A DNA stretch of 64,000 nt, from positions 1,116,001 to 1,180,000 of the forward strand of contig NZ_CP029481.1 of the NCBI RefSeq assembly GCF_003151255.1, given 5' to 3'. This stretch comes from Microvirga sp. 17 mud 1-3. Lineage in GTDB: Bacteria > Pseudomonadota > Alphaproteobacteria > Rhizobiales > Beijerinckiaceae. A program made the translations under genes and the position numbers. Below the pieces are notes generated by a model, which was not told the origin of the DNA, searched no databases, and saw only the letters and a program-made list of their open reading frames with translations. This document shows, one piece after another, positions 62,611 through 64,000 of the stretch; within the stretch, counting starts at the first letter, position 1, and every line of letters starts with the position of its first letter.

Positions 62611-63996
62611 ATGAGCGATTTCGACGTCGATCTGTTCGTCATCGGTGCAGGATCCGGCGGCGTGCGCGCTGCGCGGATCGCGGCGAGCTACGGTGCGCGG
62701 GTCATGATCGCCGAGGAGTACCGGGTCGGCGGGACCTGCGTGATCCGCGGCTGCGTGCCCAAGAAGCTCATGGTCTATGCGGGCCGTTTCGTGGACGAGT
62801 TCGAGGAGGCGGCTGGCTTCGGCTGGACGCTTCCGGAGCCGCGCTTCGACTGGAACACCCTCATGACCAACCTGCACAGGGAGGTTGACCGCCTGGAGGG
62901 CATCTACCGGGCCAACCTGGAGAAGGCCGGGGTCGAGATCGTGGACAGCCGTGCCGTGATCGTGGACCCGCACACGGTGCGCATCCTCAAGACCGGGCAG
63001 GAAATCCGCGCCCGCTATATCCTTTTGGCAGTCGGCGCCCACCCGGTCATGGAGCCGGCGATCCCCGGTGGCGAACTCGGCATCACGTCCAACGAGGTGT
63101 TTCATCTGAAGGAGCTGCCGCGGCGCATCATCGTGGTCGGCGCGGGCTATATCGCGGTGGAATTCGCCGGGATCTTCGCCGGTCTGGGCAGCGAGGTCAC
63201 GCTCGTCCACCGGGGCGACAAGCTCCTGCGCGGGTTCGACGAGGACGTGCGCGACGCTCTCGCGGAAGCCTATCGCGGCCGCGGCATCACGCTCGCCCTG
63301 GAGCGGACGATCCATCGCCTCGACAAGCGGCCCGACGGCATTGCCGCGACCCTAAGCGACGGGACCGTGCTGATGGCCGACCAGGTCCTTGTCGCCACCG
63401 GGCGCCGCCCGAACACCTCCAATCTCGGCCTGGAGCAGGTCGGCGTGAGCATCGACGAGGTCGGCGCGGTCATCGTCGACGGCTATTCGCAGACGGTCAT
63501 TCCGTCCATCTACGCGGTGGGCGACGTGACGAACCGTGCGAATCTTACGCCGGTCGCGATCCGCGAGGGGCACGCTTTCGCCGACACGGTCTTCGGCGAC
63601 AAGCCGACCATGGTGGACCACGAGCTGATCCCGACGGCAGTCTTCTCGACCCCCGAGATCGGCGTCATCGGCTGCAGCGAAGCGGCCGCGCGGGCGCGCT
63701 GCGGCGAGGTCGATATCTACAAGACCTCATTCCGCCCCATGAAGGCGACGGTCTCGGGCAGCGCCGAGCGGGTGCTGATGAAGCTCGTGGTCGAGAAGGC
63801 GACCGACAAGGTGGTGGGTGTGCACATCATGGCGCATGACGCAGGCGAGATGATCCAGCTCGCCGGCATCGCCGTCACCATGGGCGCCACCAAGGCCGAT
63901 TTCGACCGCACCATCGCGGTCCACCCCACGGCTGCGGAGGAACTCGTGACCATGCGCACGCCCTTCGTGGTGAAGAAGCCGGTGGCGGTGGGGTAG
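62611..63996 (+). CDS. gor: Glutathione-disulfide reductase
   Basis: 461 residues from ATG 62611. FAD motif VIGAGSGGVRAARIAA, redox pair Cys43/Cys48 in GGTCVIRGCVPKK, NADPH domain VVGAGYIAVEFAGIFAGLG with the following Arg residue, and the C-terminal HPTAAEELVTM that supplies the active-site His-Glu. Keeps glutathione reduced with NADPH. Cotranscribed with the O-antigen ligase gene by spacing. The gene is complete at 63996; the window ends soon after. Confidence 0.95.
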   Translation: MSDFDVDLFVIGAGSGGVRAARIAASYGARVMIAEEYRVGGTCVIRGCVPKKLMVYAGRFVDEFEEAAGFGWTLPEPRFDWNTLMTNLHREVDRLEGIYRANLEKAGVEIVDSRAVIVDPHTVRILKTGQEIRARYILLAVGAHPVMEPAIPGGELGITSNEVFHLKELPRRIIVVGAGYIAVEFAGIFAGLGSEVTLVHRGDKLLRGFDEDVRDALAEAYRGRGITLALERTIHRLDKRPDGIAATLSDGTVLMADQVLVATGRRPNTSNLGLEQVGVSIDEVGAVIVDGYSQTVIPSIYAVGDVTNRANLTPVAIREGHAFADTVFGDKPTMVDHELIPTAVFSTPEIGVIGCSEAAARARCGEVDIYKTSFRPMKATVSGSAERVLMKLVVEKATDKVVGVHIMAHDAGEMIQLAGIAVTMGATKADFDRTIAVHPTAAEELVTMRTPFVVKKPVAVG

Positions 63997-64000
63997 GGCG

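Overview
The window reads as chromosomal DNA of a high-GC alphaproteobacterium of the order Hyphomicrobiales (Rhizobiales), most like Methylobacteriaceae such as Microvirga; the genus is inferred from gene style and neighbourhoods, not proven. Supporting signs are a NepR/EcfG general stress response pair, GTTC-N7-GTTC type LexA boxes, TTAA-N7-TTAA type CtrA boxes, an Omp25-type surface porin, the lgt / MidA-like methyltransferase / pgeF operon and the GGAACCGGTT-centred palindrome common in Rhizobiales.

Layout. 1-5 kb: a tiny membrane protein under a CtrA box, an exported extensin-family lipoprotein, a secreted RNase T2, the 23S rRNA methyltransferase RlmJ, a glutathione transferase and a porin. 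5-12 kb: a short-chain dehydrogenase, PgeF, NDUFAF7-like methyltransferase, Lgt, UbiK, YbjN, ProC, a TetR regulator, a CsaA-like tRNA-binding protein and a Nudix hydrolase. 12-17.5 kb: a two-component system whose kinase is broken by one missing base, MarR and branched-chain aminotransferase, and a Y-family DNA polymerase behind two LexA boxes. 17.8-25.5 kb: membrane and Tim44-like proteins, a PfpI/DJ-1 protein and small proteins on divergent stress promoters, a nucleotidyltransferase/metallophosphoesterase pair, a methyltransferase with regulatory domain, and a BON-domain protein. 25.9-28.5 kb: cspA, infA, ecfG-nepR, a DUF3309 peptide and inverted repeats. 28.7-37.7 kb is the most accessory stretch: a FloR/CmlA-type exporter with a possible leader peptide, uvrB, an Mrr-type restriction nuclease and a single-chain MmeI-like restriction-modification enzyme with an AT-rich specificity region. 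37.7-64 kb is mixed housekeeping: SemiSWEET, exported C13 peptidase, PQQ-type sugar dehydrogenase, a tripartite tricarboxylate transporter with an extra orphan binding protein, aspartate aminotransferase, Lrp, ELM1-like protein, TrxB, MoaA, a TetR/reductase pair, L,D-transpeptidase, tRNA-Val, Gph, RpiA, an O-antigen ligase and glutathione reductase.

How it works together. The clearest cross-window theme is regulation. Six promoters match the EcfG consensus GGAAC-N16/17-NGTT, and they lie in front of nepR-ecfG, the DUF3309 peptide, pfpI, a proline-rich small protein, the BON protein and a 64-residue membrane protein, so the window holds a small general stress regulon next to its own sigma factor (no phyR is present). 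SOS (LexA) and cell-cycle (CtrA) sites occur at single loci. The least explained units are the overlapping nucleotidyltransferase/metallophosphoesterase genes and the restriction cluster. No CRISPR array, rRNA, integrase or insertion sequence was seen.
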